Shown: positions 18,504-28,425, counted from the stretch's first letter. The stretch is 64,000 nt of DNA from an uncultured Roseovarius sp. (GCA_951812895.1 OX638333.1:1416366-1480365), one strand, 5' to 3'. Numbers and translations are program-made. The notes: generated by a model from the letters alone, not told the origin.

Positions 18504-19961
18504 ATGTCAATTTCTGTCGAAACCTTCTTTCTCAAACCTGACGCCGAAGGCACTTTGCAATCTCAGATTCAGCAAATGATTGCTCAGGGCATATTGTCCG
18601 GGTTGTTTGGTAAGGGTGAAAAACTTCCAAGCTCGCGAAAGCTGGCGGAACATCTGGGTGTGAGTCGCATCACGGTCACTCTGGCTTACACAGAGCTTTT
18701 GGCCAACGACTATCTCGAATCACGTGACCGTTCGGGATACTATGTATCTGTGAACGCGCCAGAACCGCCGAAATTCCTGGCACACAGACCCAAGCAGGAC
18801 AATGTTGACTGGTCTCGTGTTTTGGGGCGCAAGTTTACTGATGGTGCAACACCCGTAAAGCCTCAGAACTGGTCGAGCTATCGTTACCCGTTTGTCTATG
18901 GCCAAACTGACCCGACCCTCTTTGATCATGCGAATTGGCGGCACTGTGCCTTGCGGGCGCTTGGTCAAAAAGATTTTCAGGCGCTCACCACTGACTACTA
19001 TGACCAGGATGATCCCAAGCTGATCGAATTCATCGCACGCCATACTCTCCCTAGGCGCGGGATTTTGGCCCAGCCGAGTGAAATCCTGGTGACAATGGGC
19101 GCGCAAAATGCGCTTTGGCTCACCGCGCAGGTGCTTTTGTCACAGCGCCGAATGGCTGCTATTGAAGAGCCAAGTTACCATGCATTGCAGGACATTCTGA
19201 AGCAGTCGCGCTGTCATCTGTCTTCGGTTGCGGTGGACAGAGATGGGTTGCCACCGGAAAAAATACCAGACGATGCCGATCTGATATTTACCACGCCCAG
19301 CCATCAATCGCCGACAAATGCCACCATGCCAATGGAGCGACGAAAGAAGCTGCTCAAGCGTGCCAGAGAAATCGATGCCTTAATCGTCGAGGATGACTAC
19401 GAGTTTGAAATTTCGTTTCTGCGGTCACCACTTCCCGCACTTAAGTCACTCGATACAGACGGCCGGGTTATCTATGTCGGTAGCTTTTCAAAATCGATTT
19501 TTCCGGGACTTCGCCTGGGTTACTTGGTCGGTTCACAGGCATTTATTCGCGAAGCGCGTGCTCTGCGCGCCAGCGTTCTGCGGCACCCCCCCGGACACAT
19601 GCAGCGAACTGCCGCATATTTTCTTAGTCTGGGGCATTACGACAGCTTGGTTTGGCGAATGGGACAGGTTTTTGCAAAGCGCAGAAAGGTGATGGAGCAA
19701 GCGCTAGCAGATCACGGGCTTGGGGTTGCCGGCCGCGGGATTTTTGGTGGAAGCTCAATTTGGATGCGTGCACCTGAGCATGTTGATACCGAAGAACTGG
19801 ATCAGAAACTCCGGCCAAAGGGCGTGCTGATAGAACCTGGACGGCCATTTTTTGGGGTGAAAAATCCTCCCAGAAATTATTATAGGCTGGCTTACTCCTC
19901 AATTTCTTCTGAGAAAATCCCCGATGGACTAGCGATCTTGGCGCAAGAGCTGTCGCGCTAA
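18504..19961 (+). CDS. tauR: MocR-type (GntR/aminotransferase) regulator, probable TauR
   Basis: A 485-residue fusion. A winged-helix GntR domain occupies about residues 1-75 (LPSSRKLAEHLGVSRITVTLAY). A PLP fold-type I domain follows, with the PLP lysine in YVGSFSKSIFPGLRLG. MocR regulators use PLP as a sensor. TauR of Rhodobacter activates taurine genes when taurine is present. The location directly upstream of xsc and the length match TauR. No taurine-pyruvate aminotransferase (tpa) or tauABC gene lies in the window, so those may be elsewhere. Confidence 0.85.
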   Translation: MSISVETFFLKPDAEGTLQSQIQQMIAQGILSGLFGKGEKLPSSRKLAEHLGVSRITVTLAYTELLANDYLESRDRSGYYVSVNAPEPPKFLAHRPKQDNVDWSRVLGRKFTDGATPVKPQNWSSYRYPFVYGQTDPTLFDHANWRHCALRALGQKDFQALTTDYYDQDDPKLIEFIARHTLPRRGILAQPSEILVTMGAQNALWLTAQVLLSQRRMAAIEEPSYHALQDILKQSRCHLSSVAVDRDGLPPEKIPDDADLIFTTPSHQSPTNATMPMERRKKLLKRAREIDALIVEDDYEFEISFLRSPLPALKSLDTDGRVIYVGSFSKSIFPGLRLGYLVGSQAFIREARALRASVLRHPPGHMQRTAAYFLSLGHYDSLVWRMGQVFAKRRKVMEQALADHGLGVAGRGIFGGSSIWMRAPEHVDTEELDQKLRPKGVLIEPGRPFFGVKNPPRNYYRLAYSSISSEKIPDGLAILAQELSR

Positions 19962-20062
19962 TGCTTTGCATTGAATGAACCATCTGGAAATCGATCACAA
20001 CGATCCTGATTTTTACACTATGTACTATGGAAGGGTTGTCTGGTTGAATCACTGGTTGTTAA

Positions 20063-20087
20063 TTAATGAGACAAATAATCTCATTAA
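20063..20087. promoter_or_regulatory. Palindrome between tauR and xsc
   Basis: TTAATGAGA and TCTCATTAA form a perfect 9-bp inverted repeat with a 7-base AT-rich spacer. It has too little GC for a strong terminator, and lies 10 bp upstream of the candidate TauR repeats. It may be an operator for another regulator or a weak tauR terminator. Confidence 0.45.
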
Positions 20088-20096
20088 GTATTATAT

Positions 20097-20129
20097 GTGG
20101 TCCTATCCTAGGATGTAAACTGGCCCTAC
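20097..20129 (+). promoter_or_regulatory. Candidate TauR direct repeats upstream of xsc
   Basis: GTGGTCCTAT (20097-20106) and CTGGCCCTAC (20120-20129) are direct repeats starting 23 bp apart, about two helical turns. Both fit a TGGNCYTA core close to the TauR consensus I recall. They lie about 80-110 bp before the xsc start, suitable for an activator. Confidence 0.5.
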
Positions 20130-20206
20130 TTAAGCCTTCGCGCATGCCCTAATTTGCGGCCAAATTGCCGGATATTCCCGGCTTATTCCTGCCAGGAGAT
20201 GCACCC

Positions 20207-21982
20207 ATGAAAATGACGACTGAAGAAGCATTTGTAAAAACACTGCAAATGCACGGAATCCAACACGCTTTCGGAATTATCGGTTCGGCGATGATGCCGA
20301 TTTCGGACATCTTTGGCGAGGCGGGAATCACCTTTTGGGATTGTGCGCACGAAGGGTCTGGCGGCATGATGGCCGACGGTTACACTCGCGCAACTGGCAA
20401 AATGTCGATGATGATTGCGCAGAACGGCCCTGGAATCACAAACTTTGTCACTGCTGTCAAAACGGCTTACTGGAACCATACACCTCTGCTGCTGGTGACC
20501 CCGCAGGCCGCCAACAAAACCATGGGCCAGGGCGGTTTCCAGGAAATGGAGCAGATGCGCATGTTTGCTGACTGCGTCTGCTATCAGGAAGAAGTCCGCG
20601 ACCCATCACGCATGGCCGAGGTTCTGAGCCGCGTTATCATGAACGCCAAACGCTCTTCTGCACCTGCGCAGATCAACGTACCACGTGACTACTTTACCCA
20701 GGTGATTGACATCGACCTGCCCGCTGTCGTCGAATTTGAGCGCCCCGCAGGCGGCGCCGAAGCCGTAGCAGCGGCGGCCGAATTGCTCTCGAATGCCAAG
20801 AACCCGGTTATCCTGAACGGTGCCGGCACGGTTTTGTCCAAAGGCGGCATTGAAGCCTCCAAAGCACTGGCTGAACGTCTGGACGCACCGGTATGTGTTG
20901 GATACCAGCACAACGATGCCTTCCCCGGTTCGCACCCACTCTTTGCTGGTCCTCTGGGTTATAACGGCTCGAAGGCCGGTATGGAGCTGATCAGCGAGGC
21001 CGATGTGGTTCTCTGCCTCGGCACCCGCCTGAACCCGTTCTCGACCCTGCCGGGTTATGGCATGAACTACTGGCCTGCCGATGCCAGAATCATTCAGGTT
21101 GATATCAACCCCGACCGCATTGGCCTGACAAAAAAGGTCAGCGTCGGCATCATCGGTGACGCAGCCAGCGTTGCAAACGGTATTCTGGCGCAACTTTCCG
21201 ATACCGCCGGTGACGAAGGCCGTGATGCCCGCAAAGCAAATATTGCACAGAAGAAATCGACCTGGGCGCAGCAGCTGAGTTCGATGGATCACGAAGATGA
21301 CGATCCGGGCACCACGTGGAACGAACGTGCACGTTCGGCCAAGCCTGATTGGCTCTCTCCTCGCAAAGCTTGGCGTGCGATTCAGGCGGCACTTCCGAAA
21401 GAGGCGATCATCTCCTCTGACATCGGCAACAACTGCGCCATCGGTAACGCCTACCCGTCGTTCGAAAAGGGCCGCAAGTATCTGGCGCCGGGCCTCTTTG
21501 GTCCCTGTGGTTACGGTTTGCCGTCAGTTATCGGTGCAAAAATCGGATGCCCTGACGTTCCGGTTGTCGGGTTCTCTGGCGATGGTGCATTCGGTATCGC
21601 CGTGACCGAGCTGACAGCGATTGGTCGCGAAGAATGGCCCGCCGTTACTCAGATCGTATTCCGCAACTACCAGTGGGGTGCGGAAAAGCGGAACTCGACC
21701 CTTTGGTTCGATGACAACTTTGTTGGTACTGAGCTGGACGAAGGTGTTTCTTACGCCGGTATTGCCAATGCTTGTGGTCTTAAAGGTGTTGTAGCCCGCA
21801 CAATGGACGAGCTGACCGATGCACTGGATCAGGCGATTAAGGACCAGAAGGCCGGGACAACAACGCTGATCGAGGCAATGATCAACCAAGAACTTGGTGA
21901 ACCATTCCGCCGCGACGCGATGAAGAACCCGGTCAAAGTTGCGGGTATCGACGCGGCAGACATGCGTGAGCAACAGGTCTGA
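20207..21982 (+). CDS. xsc: Sulfoacetaldehyde acetyltransferase
   Basis: A 591-residue thiamine-diphosphate enzyme converting sulfoacetaldehyde and phosphate to acetyl phosphate and sulfite, the desulfonation step for taurine, isethionate and other C2 sulfonates. The catalytic Glu region is CAHEGSGGMMADGYTRATGK, and the TPP/Mg motif GDGAFGIAVTEL ends in Asn of FRNYQWGAEKRN. The latter is a characteristic Xsc segment that separates it from acetolactate synthases. The ATG at 20207 follows AGGAG; an earlier in-frame start at 20165 lacks this. It is followed after 5 bp by the exporter gene and then pta. Confidence 0.95.
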   Translation: MKMTTEEAFVKTLQMHGIQHAFGIIGSAMMPISDIFGEAGITFWDCAHEGSGGMMADGYTRATGKMSMMIAQNGPGITNFVTAVKTAYWNHTPLLLVTPQAANKTMGQGGFQEMEQMRMFADCVCYQEEVRDPSRMAEVLSRVIMNAKRSSAPAQINVPRDYFTQVIDIDLPAVVEFERPAGGAEAVAAAAELLSNAKNPVILNGAGTVLSKGGIEASKALAERLDAPVCVGYQHNDAFPGSHPLFAGPLGYNGSKAGMELISEADVVLCLGTRLNPFSTLPGYGMNYWPADARIIQVDINPDRIGLTKKVSVGIIGDAASVANGILAQLSDTAGDEGRDARKANIAQKKSTWAQQLSSMDHEDDDPGTTWNERARSAKPDWLSPRKAWRAIQAALPKEAIISSDIGNNCAIGNAYPSFEKGRKYLAPGLFGPCGYGLPSVIGAKIGCPDVPVVGFSGDGAFGIAVTELTAIGREEWPAVTQIVFRNYQWGAEKRNSTLWFDDNFVGTELDEGVSYAGIANACGLKGVVARTMDELTDALDQAIKDQKAGTTTLIEAMINQELGEPFRRDAMKNPVKVAGIDAADMREQQV

Positions 21983-21987
21983 TCCTG

Positions 21988-22734
21988 GTGAACCTGCCCT
22001 TTGATCTCTCTACAGGCCAAGGGGCCTTTCTGGCCGCCGCGCTTTTAGTGGCGGCCATAATACGCGGATATTCCGGGTTCGGCTTTTCCGCGATTTTCAT
22101 CATTTTTGCTGCACTGACCACCAATCCGATACCTCTCATTCCGGTGGTGTTCTCCTGTGAAATCGCAATGACGCTGTTTCAGGCACGCGGCATTCGTCCC
22201 CACATTGACTGGTCCAGAGTTACACCGCTTCTGATCGGCGCTGCCATTGCCACCGTTCCGGCGGTATCCATTATGGCGCGTCTTGGTGAAACCGAGGCCC
22301 GCATTGCGGTCTCACTCATGGTTCTGTGTCTGAGCCTGATCTTACTAAGCGGTTGGCGTATGACCCGCCCGGTTGGTGCCATTGGCAATGTCGGTTTCGG
22401 TGCATTCGCGGGCATTGCCAATAGTGCCGGCGTGGGTGGTCTTCCAACCGCGGCATTCTTTTCCGCCCAGTCGGTCAGCCCGGCGGTTTTTCGGGCGACG
22501 ATGATTGTTTTTCTGACTGGTATTGACCTGTTGGCAATGCCGGTAATGGGTGCACATGGGTTGGTGGGTGCGGACACACTAACCGGAATCGCACTGGCCT
22601 TTCCGATTCTCGGACTCGGGGTCTGGATTGGCACCCGGCTGTTTCAGGTTGCGTCGCAATCGTGGTTTCGCCGAATGGTCATCCTCATGCTGACGGCGTT
22701 GTCAGTTCTCAATATTGCGAGGGTGCTTGTATGA
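21988..22734 (+). CDS. TauE/SafE family membrane protein, probable sulfite or organosulfur exporter
   Basis: A 248-residue membrane protein with about eight helices and TauE/SafE features (ALLVAAIIRGYSGFGFSAIF; GIANSAGVGGLPTAAFF). It starts with GTG 5 bp after xsc and overlaps pta by 4 bp. Position inside an xsc-pta operon suggests that it removes the sulfite released by Xsc, or sulfate. Direct evidence for the substrate of this family is limited. Confidence 0.82.
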   Translation: MNLPFDLSTGQGAFLAAALLVAAIIRGYSGFGFSAIFIIFAALTTNPIPLIPVVFSCEIAMTLFQARGIRPHIDWSRVTPLLIGAAIATVPAVSIMARLGETEARIAVSLMVLCLSLILLSGWRMTRPVGAIGNVGFGAFAGIANSAGVGGLPTAAFFSAQSVSPAVFRATMIVFLTGIDLLAMPVMGAHGLVGADTLTGIALAFPILGLGVWIGTRLFQVASQSWFRRMVILMLTALSVLNIARVLV

Positions 22735-23753
22735 CCCAGCCCCCCCTAGAACTGCTTCGATCGATCGCACGGCCACAACGCGCCACAATCGCCCTTAGCG
22801 AAGGCAACGATCCCCGCGTTGTTGCAGGCGCAATTGCGGCGGTGAAGGCCGGCATTGCCAACGTGATCCTTGTGGGCACAGCTGATGCCGTGAAGGCAGA
22901 GCTGGCCGCTCAAGAGGCAACCGACTGTGATAGTATCATTGTCCATGATCCACAGGGTTCGCCGCACGAGGATGATTTTGCCGCAGCGTTCCATGCTTTG
23001 CGCAAACACAAAGGAGTGGACGAAAACGCGGCACGCGCTGCGGTACGTACTCCTCTGGTATATGCCGCGATGCTGGTCCGTGAAGGGCATGCTGACGGAA
23101 CAGTTGGCGGCGCGGTGGCAACTACATCGGATGTTGTTCGCGCGGCAATTCAGGTCATCGGCAAGGCATCGGGTGCTTCGATGGTTTCAAGTTTTTTTCT
23201 GATGTACCCACCCAAGGAGGCCACCACCCATGCCCGTGCGATGCTTTATTCAGACTGCGGGCTTGTTATCGATCCTTCTGTCGAAGAACTGTCCGCAATC
23301 GCATCAGCCTCTGCCGCCTCTTGCTGGGCGTTAATGCGGGAAGAGCCAAAGATTGCGATGTTGTCCTTTTCCACCAGGGGCAGTGCGCGCCACCCCAAAG
23401 TGGACAAGGTGACAGAAGCGCTCGCACACCTTCGCGCCGCCCACCCGGATCTGCAGGTGGACGGAGAGCTGCAATTTGATGCAGCTTTTGTCCCCTCGGT
23501 TGGTAGCAGCAAGGCACCGGACTCAGATGTTGCCGGGCAGGCCAACGTTATGATTTTCCCCAATCTTGATGCGGGTAATATTGGCTACAAAATCACTCAG
23601 CGTTTGGGCGGATACGCAGCCATCGGCCCTATCCTTCAGGGTCTCGCAAGACCAGCGAATGACCTGTCCCGCGGTTGTGTGGCCGATGACGTCACACAGA
23701 TGATTGCGGTGACTGTACTTCAGGCGTTGGCTGGAAAAACCGCGATGGAATGA
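22731..23753 (+). CDS. pta: Phosphate acetyltransferase
   Basis: A 340-residue short-form Pta (no N-terminal DRTGG regulatory domain). It converts the acetyl phosphate made by Xsc to acetyl-CoA. Family segments include RATIALSEGNDPRVVAGA at the N-terminus and SAKAPDSDVAGQANV-like SSKAPDSDVAGQANV near residue 260. The ATG at 22731 overlaps the stop of the exporter gene. No acetate kinase gene is adjacent, so carbon is drawn into acetyl-CoA. Confidence 0.93.
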   Translation: MTQPPLELLRSIARPQRATIALSEGNDPRVVAGAIAAVKAGIANVILVGTADAVKAELAAQEATDCDSIIVHDPQGSPHEDDFAAAFHALRKHKGVDENAARAAVRTPLVYAAMLVREGHADGTVGGAVATTSDVVRAAIQVIGKASGASMVSSFFLMYPPKEATTHARAMLYSDCGLVIDPSVEELSAIASASAASCWALMREEPKIAMLSFSTRGSARHPKVDKVTEALAHLRAAHPDLQVDGELQFDAAFVPSVGSSKAPDSDVAGQANVMIFPNLDAGNIGYKITQRLGGYAAIGPILQGLARPANDLSRGCVADDVTQMIAVTVLQALAGKTAME

Positions 23754-23905
23754 GTTTCTACTTTCGTCCGGGTTCAACGAACGGCGGACGCTGAATTTTC
23801 AGGTTTCCTGGTTTGTTTTTTCGGGAAATAGAACAAAAAAAGAAAGTGGTCGCGAGCGTGGGTGTTCTGCCCTAACGTGGCCGCGAACAGGATAAAGGGT
23901 ACGTG

Positions 23906-26704
23906 ATGACGCATCATCAGCCACAGATTGATACCTCTCCCAAAGTCTCGGATGAGGTGCGCAAGACGACTTGCTATATGTGTGCCTGCCGGTGCGGGAT
24001 CAACGTGCATATGAAAGACGGCAAGGTCGCCTATATCGAAGGCAACCGTGACCATCCGGTGAACAAGGGCGTACTCTGTGCCAAGGGCAGTGCAGGTATT
24101 ATGCAGGTCAACGCCCCCTCACGCCTGAAATCCCCGATGAAGCGGGTCGGTCCACGTGGTTCAGGCGAGTTTGAGGAAATCAGCTGGGACGAAGCACTGG
24201 ATATGGCCGTCGCGCTGTTGAAACCCATTAGAGAGAACGACCCGGAAAAACTGGCCTTCTTCACAGGTCGAGACCAGTCGCAGAGTTTTACAGGTTTCTG
24301 GGCCCAAAATTTTGGAACTCCTAACTTTGCTGCACATGGCGGTTTCTGTTCCGTCAATATGGCCGCAGGCGGTATCTATACGATGGGTGGCGCGTTTTGG
24401 GAGTTTGGCCAACCGGATTGGGACAGGACTAAACTCTTTATGTTGTTTGGTGTGGCCGAGGATCACGATTCAAACCCGATTAAGATCGGCATTGGTAAAA
24501 TCAAGGGCAACGGCGGTAAAATTGTTGGCGTCAATCCGATCCGCTCTGGATACAATGCGGTTGCAGATGAATGGGTGGGGATTACCCCGGGATTTGACGG
24601 CCTGTTCATCCTCGCGATGGTGCATGAGCTGTTCCGCGCCGGAAAGCTTGATCTGGAATACTTGTCTCGCTTTACCAACGCTCCGGTTCTGATTGATGCC
24701 GAAACCGGTCTGCTGATGCGTGATGAGAATGGCAAGGAGCTTGTGATCGATCGCCGCACCGGCAAACTGTCCGCGTTCGATCAAAAAGGTATCCTGCCCG
24801 ATCTGGCCGCCACGCATGAGGGCAACCGCACGGTGTTCCAGCTGATGGCAGAGAAATACCTCGACCCGCAATATGCTCCCGAGGCCGTGGCAGAACGCTG
24901 CGGCATCTCTGCCGACCGCATTCGCAAGATCGCGTCTGAACTGGCCCGCGTGGCCTTTGATGAAGCGTTTGAGCTGGATCAGAGCTGGACCGATTTCCGC
25001 GGCGATACCCATGACAAAATGATTGGTCGCCCTGTGTCTTTCCATTCCATGCGCGGCGTCTCGGCCCATTCCAACGGCTTTCAGACCTGCCGAGCACTGC
25101 ATCTGTTACAGATCATTCTTGGCACGGTCGAAGTGCCCGGTGGTTTTCGTTTTAAACCTCCCTATCCAAAACCGATCAGTGCCCATCCCAAACCGCACGG
25201 TAAAGTCTCCCGTAATGCACCACTTGATGGTCCGCATCTTGGCTTTGTTCACGGTCCTGACGATCTCATGTTGCGTGAGGACGGATCTCCCATCCGTATC
25301 GACAAGGCGTTCACCTGGGAAAACCCGATGTCATCGCACGGGCTGATGCATATGGTCATCTCCAATGCCCATGCCGGGGACCCGTACAAGATCGACACGC
25401 TGTTCATGTACATGGCGAACATGTCGTGGAACTCGTCGATGAACTCCAGCGGCGTGATGCAGATGCTGACCGACAAGGATGAAAACGGCGATTACGTCAT
25501 TCCAAATATCATCTATTCGGATGCCTATTCATCAGAAATGGTGGCCTATGCAGATCTGATCCTGCCCGACACTACCTATCTGGAACGACACGATTGCATC
25601 TCACTGCTGGATCGCCCGATTTGTGAGGCTGACGCCGCCGCTGATGCCATCCGATGGCCGGTGATAGAACCGGACCGCGATGTGCGAGGGTTCCAAACCA
25701 CGTTGGTGCATCTGGCCAATCGCCTGGGCATGCCCGGCTTTGTGAACGAAGACGGATCTGCCAAGTACGAAGATTACGCCGACTACATCGTCAACCACGA
25801 ACGCAAACCTGGGATTGGCCCGCTCGCAGGTTTCCGGGGCAAGGATGGCGATAAGGTAGGGCGCGGAGAAGTGAACCCAGATCAGCTGGACCGCTACATC
25901 GAAAACGGCGGTTTTTACGTAGAACACATCCCGTCCGGCGCGGATTACTACAAGCCGTGGAACAACGCCTATCAGGACTGGGCTGTTGGTATGGGGATCT
26001 ACGACAAGCCAGAACCGTATCTGTTTTCGCTTTACAGCGAACCAATGCGCAAATTCCAGCGTGCGGCCGAAGGCCACGGCGACCGCCAGCCCCCTGAACA
26101 CCTGCGCGGTCGGGTAAAAGAGACGATGGACCCGCTGCCGATCTGGTATCCTCCGTTTGAGGAAAACAACGTTGATCCTGATGAATACCCGGTTCACGCG
26201 CTGACCCAACGCCCCATGGCGATGTACCATTCCTGGGGCACGCAAAACGCATGGCTGCGCCAGATCCATGGTCGCAATCCATTATACGTCCCGACTAAAA
26301 TCTGGGAGGCGAATGACTTTGCGGAAGGCGATTGGGCGCGCGTATCCTCGGTTCATGGATCCATCACCGTGCCGGTGGCGCATATGGCAGCGCTCAATGA
26401 AAGCACTGTCTGGACATGGAATGCCATCGGCAAACGCAAAGGCGCATGGGCGCTGTCCAATGATGCACCGGAGGCGACAAAGGGTTTTCTACTCAATCAT
26501 CTGATCCATGAGTTGCAGCCGCCCAAGGGCGACGGGCTGCGCTGGTCAAACTCTGACCCGATCACCGGACAAGCCGCATGGTTCGATCTGCGCGTGAAAA
26601 TTGAAAAAGCCGACGATCCCCGCGAAAGCCAGCCGGGCTTTGACCCGATCAAATCACCCGTAGGGCAGGGACCGGACGAACTGACCTGGAAGGTGGGCAA
26701 ATGA
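23906..26704 (+). CDS. soeA: Sulfite dehydrogenase (quinone), molybdopterin subunit SoeA
   Basis: A 932-residue bis-MGD molybdoenzyme of the DMSO-reductase/CISM family. An N-terminal [4Fe-4S] site is TCYMCACRCGINVHMKDGK, with the fourth Cys in GVLCAKGSAGI. There is no Tat leader, so the subunit faces the cytoplasm, as known for SoeABC. It oxidises sulfite to sulfate. It opens a three-gene unit (4-bp and 1-bp overlaps with soeB and soeC) downstream of xsc-pta. A GTG one codon earlier is an alternative start. Polysulfide or thiosulfate reductases are related, but the context favours sulfite oxidation. Confidence 0.92.
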   Translation: MTHHQPQIDTSPKVSDEVRKTTCYMCACRCGINVHMKDGKVAYIEGNRDHPVNKGVLCAKGSAGIMQVNAPSRLKSPMKRVGPRGSGEFEEISWDEALDMAVALLKPIRENDPEKLAFFTGRDQSQSFTGFWAQNFGTPNFAAHGGFCSVNMAAGGIYTMGGAFWEFGQPDWDRTKLFMLFGVAEDHDSNPIKIGIGKIKGNGGKIVGVNPIRSGYNAVADEWVGITPGFDGLFILAMVHELFRAGKLDLEYLSRFTNAPVLIDAETGLLMRDENGKELVIDRRTGKLSAFDQKGILPDLAATHEGNRTVFQLMAEKYLDPQYAPEAVAERCGISADRIRKIASELARVAFDEAFELDQSWTDFRGDTHDKMIGRPVSFHSMRGVSAHSNGFQTCRALHLLQIILGTVEVPGGFRFKPPYPKPISAHPKPHGKVSRNAPLDGPHLGFVHGPDDLMLREDGSPIRIDKAFTWENPMSSHGLMHMVISNAHAGDPYKIDTLFMYMANMSWNSSMNSSGVMQMLTDKDENGDYVIPNIIYSDAYSSEMVAYADLILPDTTYLERHDCISLLDRPICEADAAADAIRWPVIEPDRDVRGFQTTLVHLANRLGMPGFVNEDGSAKYEDYADYIVNHERKPGIGPLAGFRGKDGDKVGRGEVNPDQLDRYIENGGFYVEHIPSGADYYKPWNNAYQDWAVGMGIYDKPEPYLFSLYSEPMRKFQRAAEGHGDRQPPEHLRGRVKETMDPLPIWYPPFEENNVDPDEYPVHALTQRPMAMYHSWGTQNAWLRQIHGRNPLYVPTKIWEANDFAEGDWARVSSVHGSITVPVAHMAALNESTVWTWNAIGKRKGAWALSNDAPEATKGFLLNHLIHELQPPKGDGLRWSNSDPITGQAAWFDLRVKIEKADDPRESQPGFDPIKSPVGQGPDELTWKVGK

Positions 26705-27447
26705 CAACTCTACCCGAAACCACCCAACGCAAACTTGGCCTTGTTATCGACCTCGACACCTGCGTTGGCTGTCACGCCTGCGTGGTCAGCTGTAAAGGCT
26801 GGAATACCGAAAACTATGGCGCGCCATTGTCGGATCAGAACCCCTATGGCGGTGATCCGTCAGGCACGTTCCTAAACCGTGTGCATTCCTATGAGGTCCA
26901 GCCTGAAGAGGGCGCGGCTCAGCTGATCCATTTCCCGAAATCATGCCTGCATTGCGAAGATGCGCCCTGTGTGACCGTCTGCCCTACCGGCGCCAGCTAT
27001 AAACGCATCGAGGACGGGATCGTTCTGGTGAATGAAAGTGACTGTATTGGTTGTGGCCTGTGTGCCTGGGCTTGCCCATACGGTGCCCGCGAACTGGATG
27101 CAGCCGAAGGGGTGATGAAGAAATGTACCCTTTGTGTGGACCGCATCTACAACGAGAATCTTCCCGAAGAGGACCGGATGCCCGCATGCGTGCGCACCTG
27201 CCCGGCTGGCGCCCGTCATTTTGGTGATTTCGCCGATCCTGAAAGTAACGTGTCAAAGCTGACCGCCGAACGCGGTGGCATGGATTTGATGCCTGAACTG
27301 AATACCAAACCCGTCAACAAATACCTGCCCCCGCGGCCCAAGGATGAGATGGATCAGATCGATGTTCTTGCTCCCTTCCTTGCGCCTGTTGCTGAAGAGC
27401 CTAAGGGCTTCATCGGTTGGCTCGATAAAGCGCTGGAGAAAATCTGA
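26701..27447 (+). CDS. soeB: Sulfite dehydrogenase iron-sulfur subunit SoeB
   Basis: A 248-residue electron-transfer subunit with four ferredoxin-type Cys groups: CVGCHACVVSCKGWN, CLHCEDAPCVTVC, CIGCGLCAWAC and CTLCVD...CVRTC. They carry electrons from the Mo site to the membrane subunit. It overlaps soeA by 4 bp and meets soeC by a shared base (TGATG). Confidence 0.93.
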   Translation: MTTLPETTQRKLGLVIDLDTCVGCHACVVSCKGWNTENYGAPLSDQNPYGGDPSGTFLNRVHSYEVQPEEGAAQLIHFPKSCLHCEDAPCVTVCPTGASYKRIEDGIVLVNESDCIGCGLCAWACPYGARELDAAEGVMKKCTLCVDRIYNENLPEEDRMPACVRTCPAGARHFGDFADPESNVSKLTAERGGMDLMPELNTKPVNKYLPPRPKDEMDQIDVLAPFLAPVAEEPKGFIGWLDKALEKI

Positions 27448-28319
27448 TGCATCCCGCACCTTCCGTTATCGTTTTCACCACTCTTTCCGGTCTCGGCTTT
27501 GGCCTTCTGACTTGGCTGGGTATCGGCATGCCGGATGTATCCGGATGGGTAGCGTTTGTTTTCTTTGCGATTGCCTATGCACTGGCAGTTGGTGGGCTTC
27601 TTGCCTCTACTTTTCACCTCGGCCACCCTGAACGCGCGATCAAGGCGTTCAGCCAGTGGCGCAGTTCGTGGCTCAGCCGCGAAGGTGTTGTTTCAGTAGC
27701 GGCTTTGCTGGTGATGGGCCTGTATGCTTTGGGTCGCGTGTTTCTGGATCAGAACTGGGCGCCAATCGGCTGGCTTGGTGCGGCATTGTCGCTGGCCACT
27801 GTTTACTGCACTTCGATGATTTATGCCCAGCTTGCGACTGTACCACGTTGGAAAACCATTCTGACGCCTGCTCTGTTTCTTTCAATCGCCGTTGGTGGTG
27901 GCGCGCTGTTGGCAGGGGAACGGGATTTTGCCGTCATTCTGCTGCCCGTTGCTGCCGTGTTTCAGATCATCTGGTGGACACGTGGTGATCTGGCATTCGA
28001 GCAAAGCGGGTCGACATTGGCAAGCGCTACCGGTCTTGGCGAACCCGGCCAGGTTCGCGCGTTTGAACCCCCTCATACAGGCACCAATTATCTGCTGCGA
28101 GAATTTGTTTTTCAGGTTGGCCGCAAGCACGCGATCAAGCTAAGGATCATAGCATTTGTGCTTGGCTTTGCCCTACCTGTTTTGCTGGTTTTGGCTCCCT
28201 TCGCGCATGCTCTGTTCGCCGTTGCCGCAATTTGTCATCTAATTGGCATTGCCGCTTCTCGCTGGTTGTTTTTCGCAGAGGCGGAACATGTGGTTGGGCT
28301 TTACTACGGTAAACGGTGA
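27447..28319 (+). CDS. soeC: Sulfite dehydrogenase membrane anchor SoeC
   Basis: A 290-residue DmsC-like quinone-reactive subunit with about eight helices. The family start is HPAPSVIVFTTLSGLGFGLL, followed by the loop FHLGHPERAIKAFSQWRSSWLSRE (residues 51-74). It passes electrons from sulfite to the quinone pool. It directly follows soeB. Confidence 0.92.
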   Translation: MHPAPSVIVFTTLSGLGFGLLTWLGIGMPDVSGWVAFVFFAIAYALAVGGLLASTFHLGHPERAIKAFSQWRSSWLSREGVVSVAALLVMGLYALGRVFLDQNWAPIGWLGAALSLATVYCTSMIYAQLATVPRWKTILTPALFLSIAVGGGALLAGERDFAVILLPVAAVFQIIWWTRGDLAFEQSGSTLASATGLGEPGQVRAFEPPHTGTNYLLREFVFQVGRKHAIKLRIIAFVLGFALPVLLVLAPFAHALFAVAAICHLIGIAASRWLFFAEAEHVVGLYYGKR

Positions 28320-28425
28320 CACTTACGATATTGCCGATCTGTTTTGACTGTCGGTAAGCTTCCGGCAGTATTTTCAATCTTTTCTTTCCTGAACGCGAAC
28401 GGCATGAATGTCGTCAGGAGGAAAC

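Noticed and set aside
20606-21292. A 228-codon antisense frame within xsc
   Set aside because: The plus strand encodes a complete Xsc with all TPP motifs; the antisense product has no recognisable domain.
23754-23905. A T-rich stretch before soeA as a pta terminator
   Set aside because: The only hairpin before the T-run has a four-base stem (CAGG/CCTG), too weak to call.
24470-25102. A 210-codon antisense frame within soeA
   Set aside because: It is a shadow of the conserved molybdoenzyme; no start context or family pattern.
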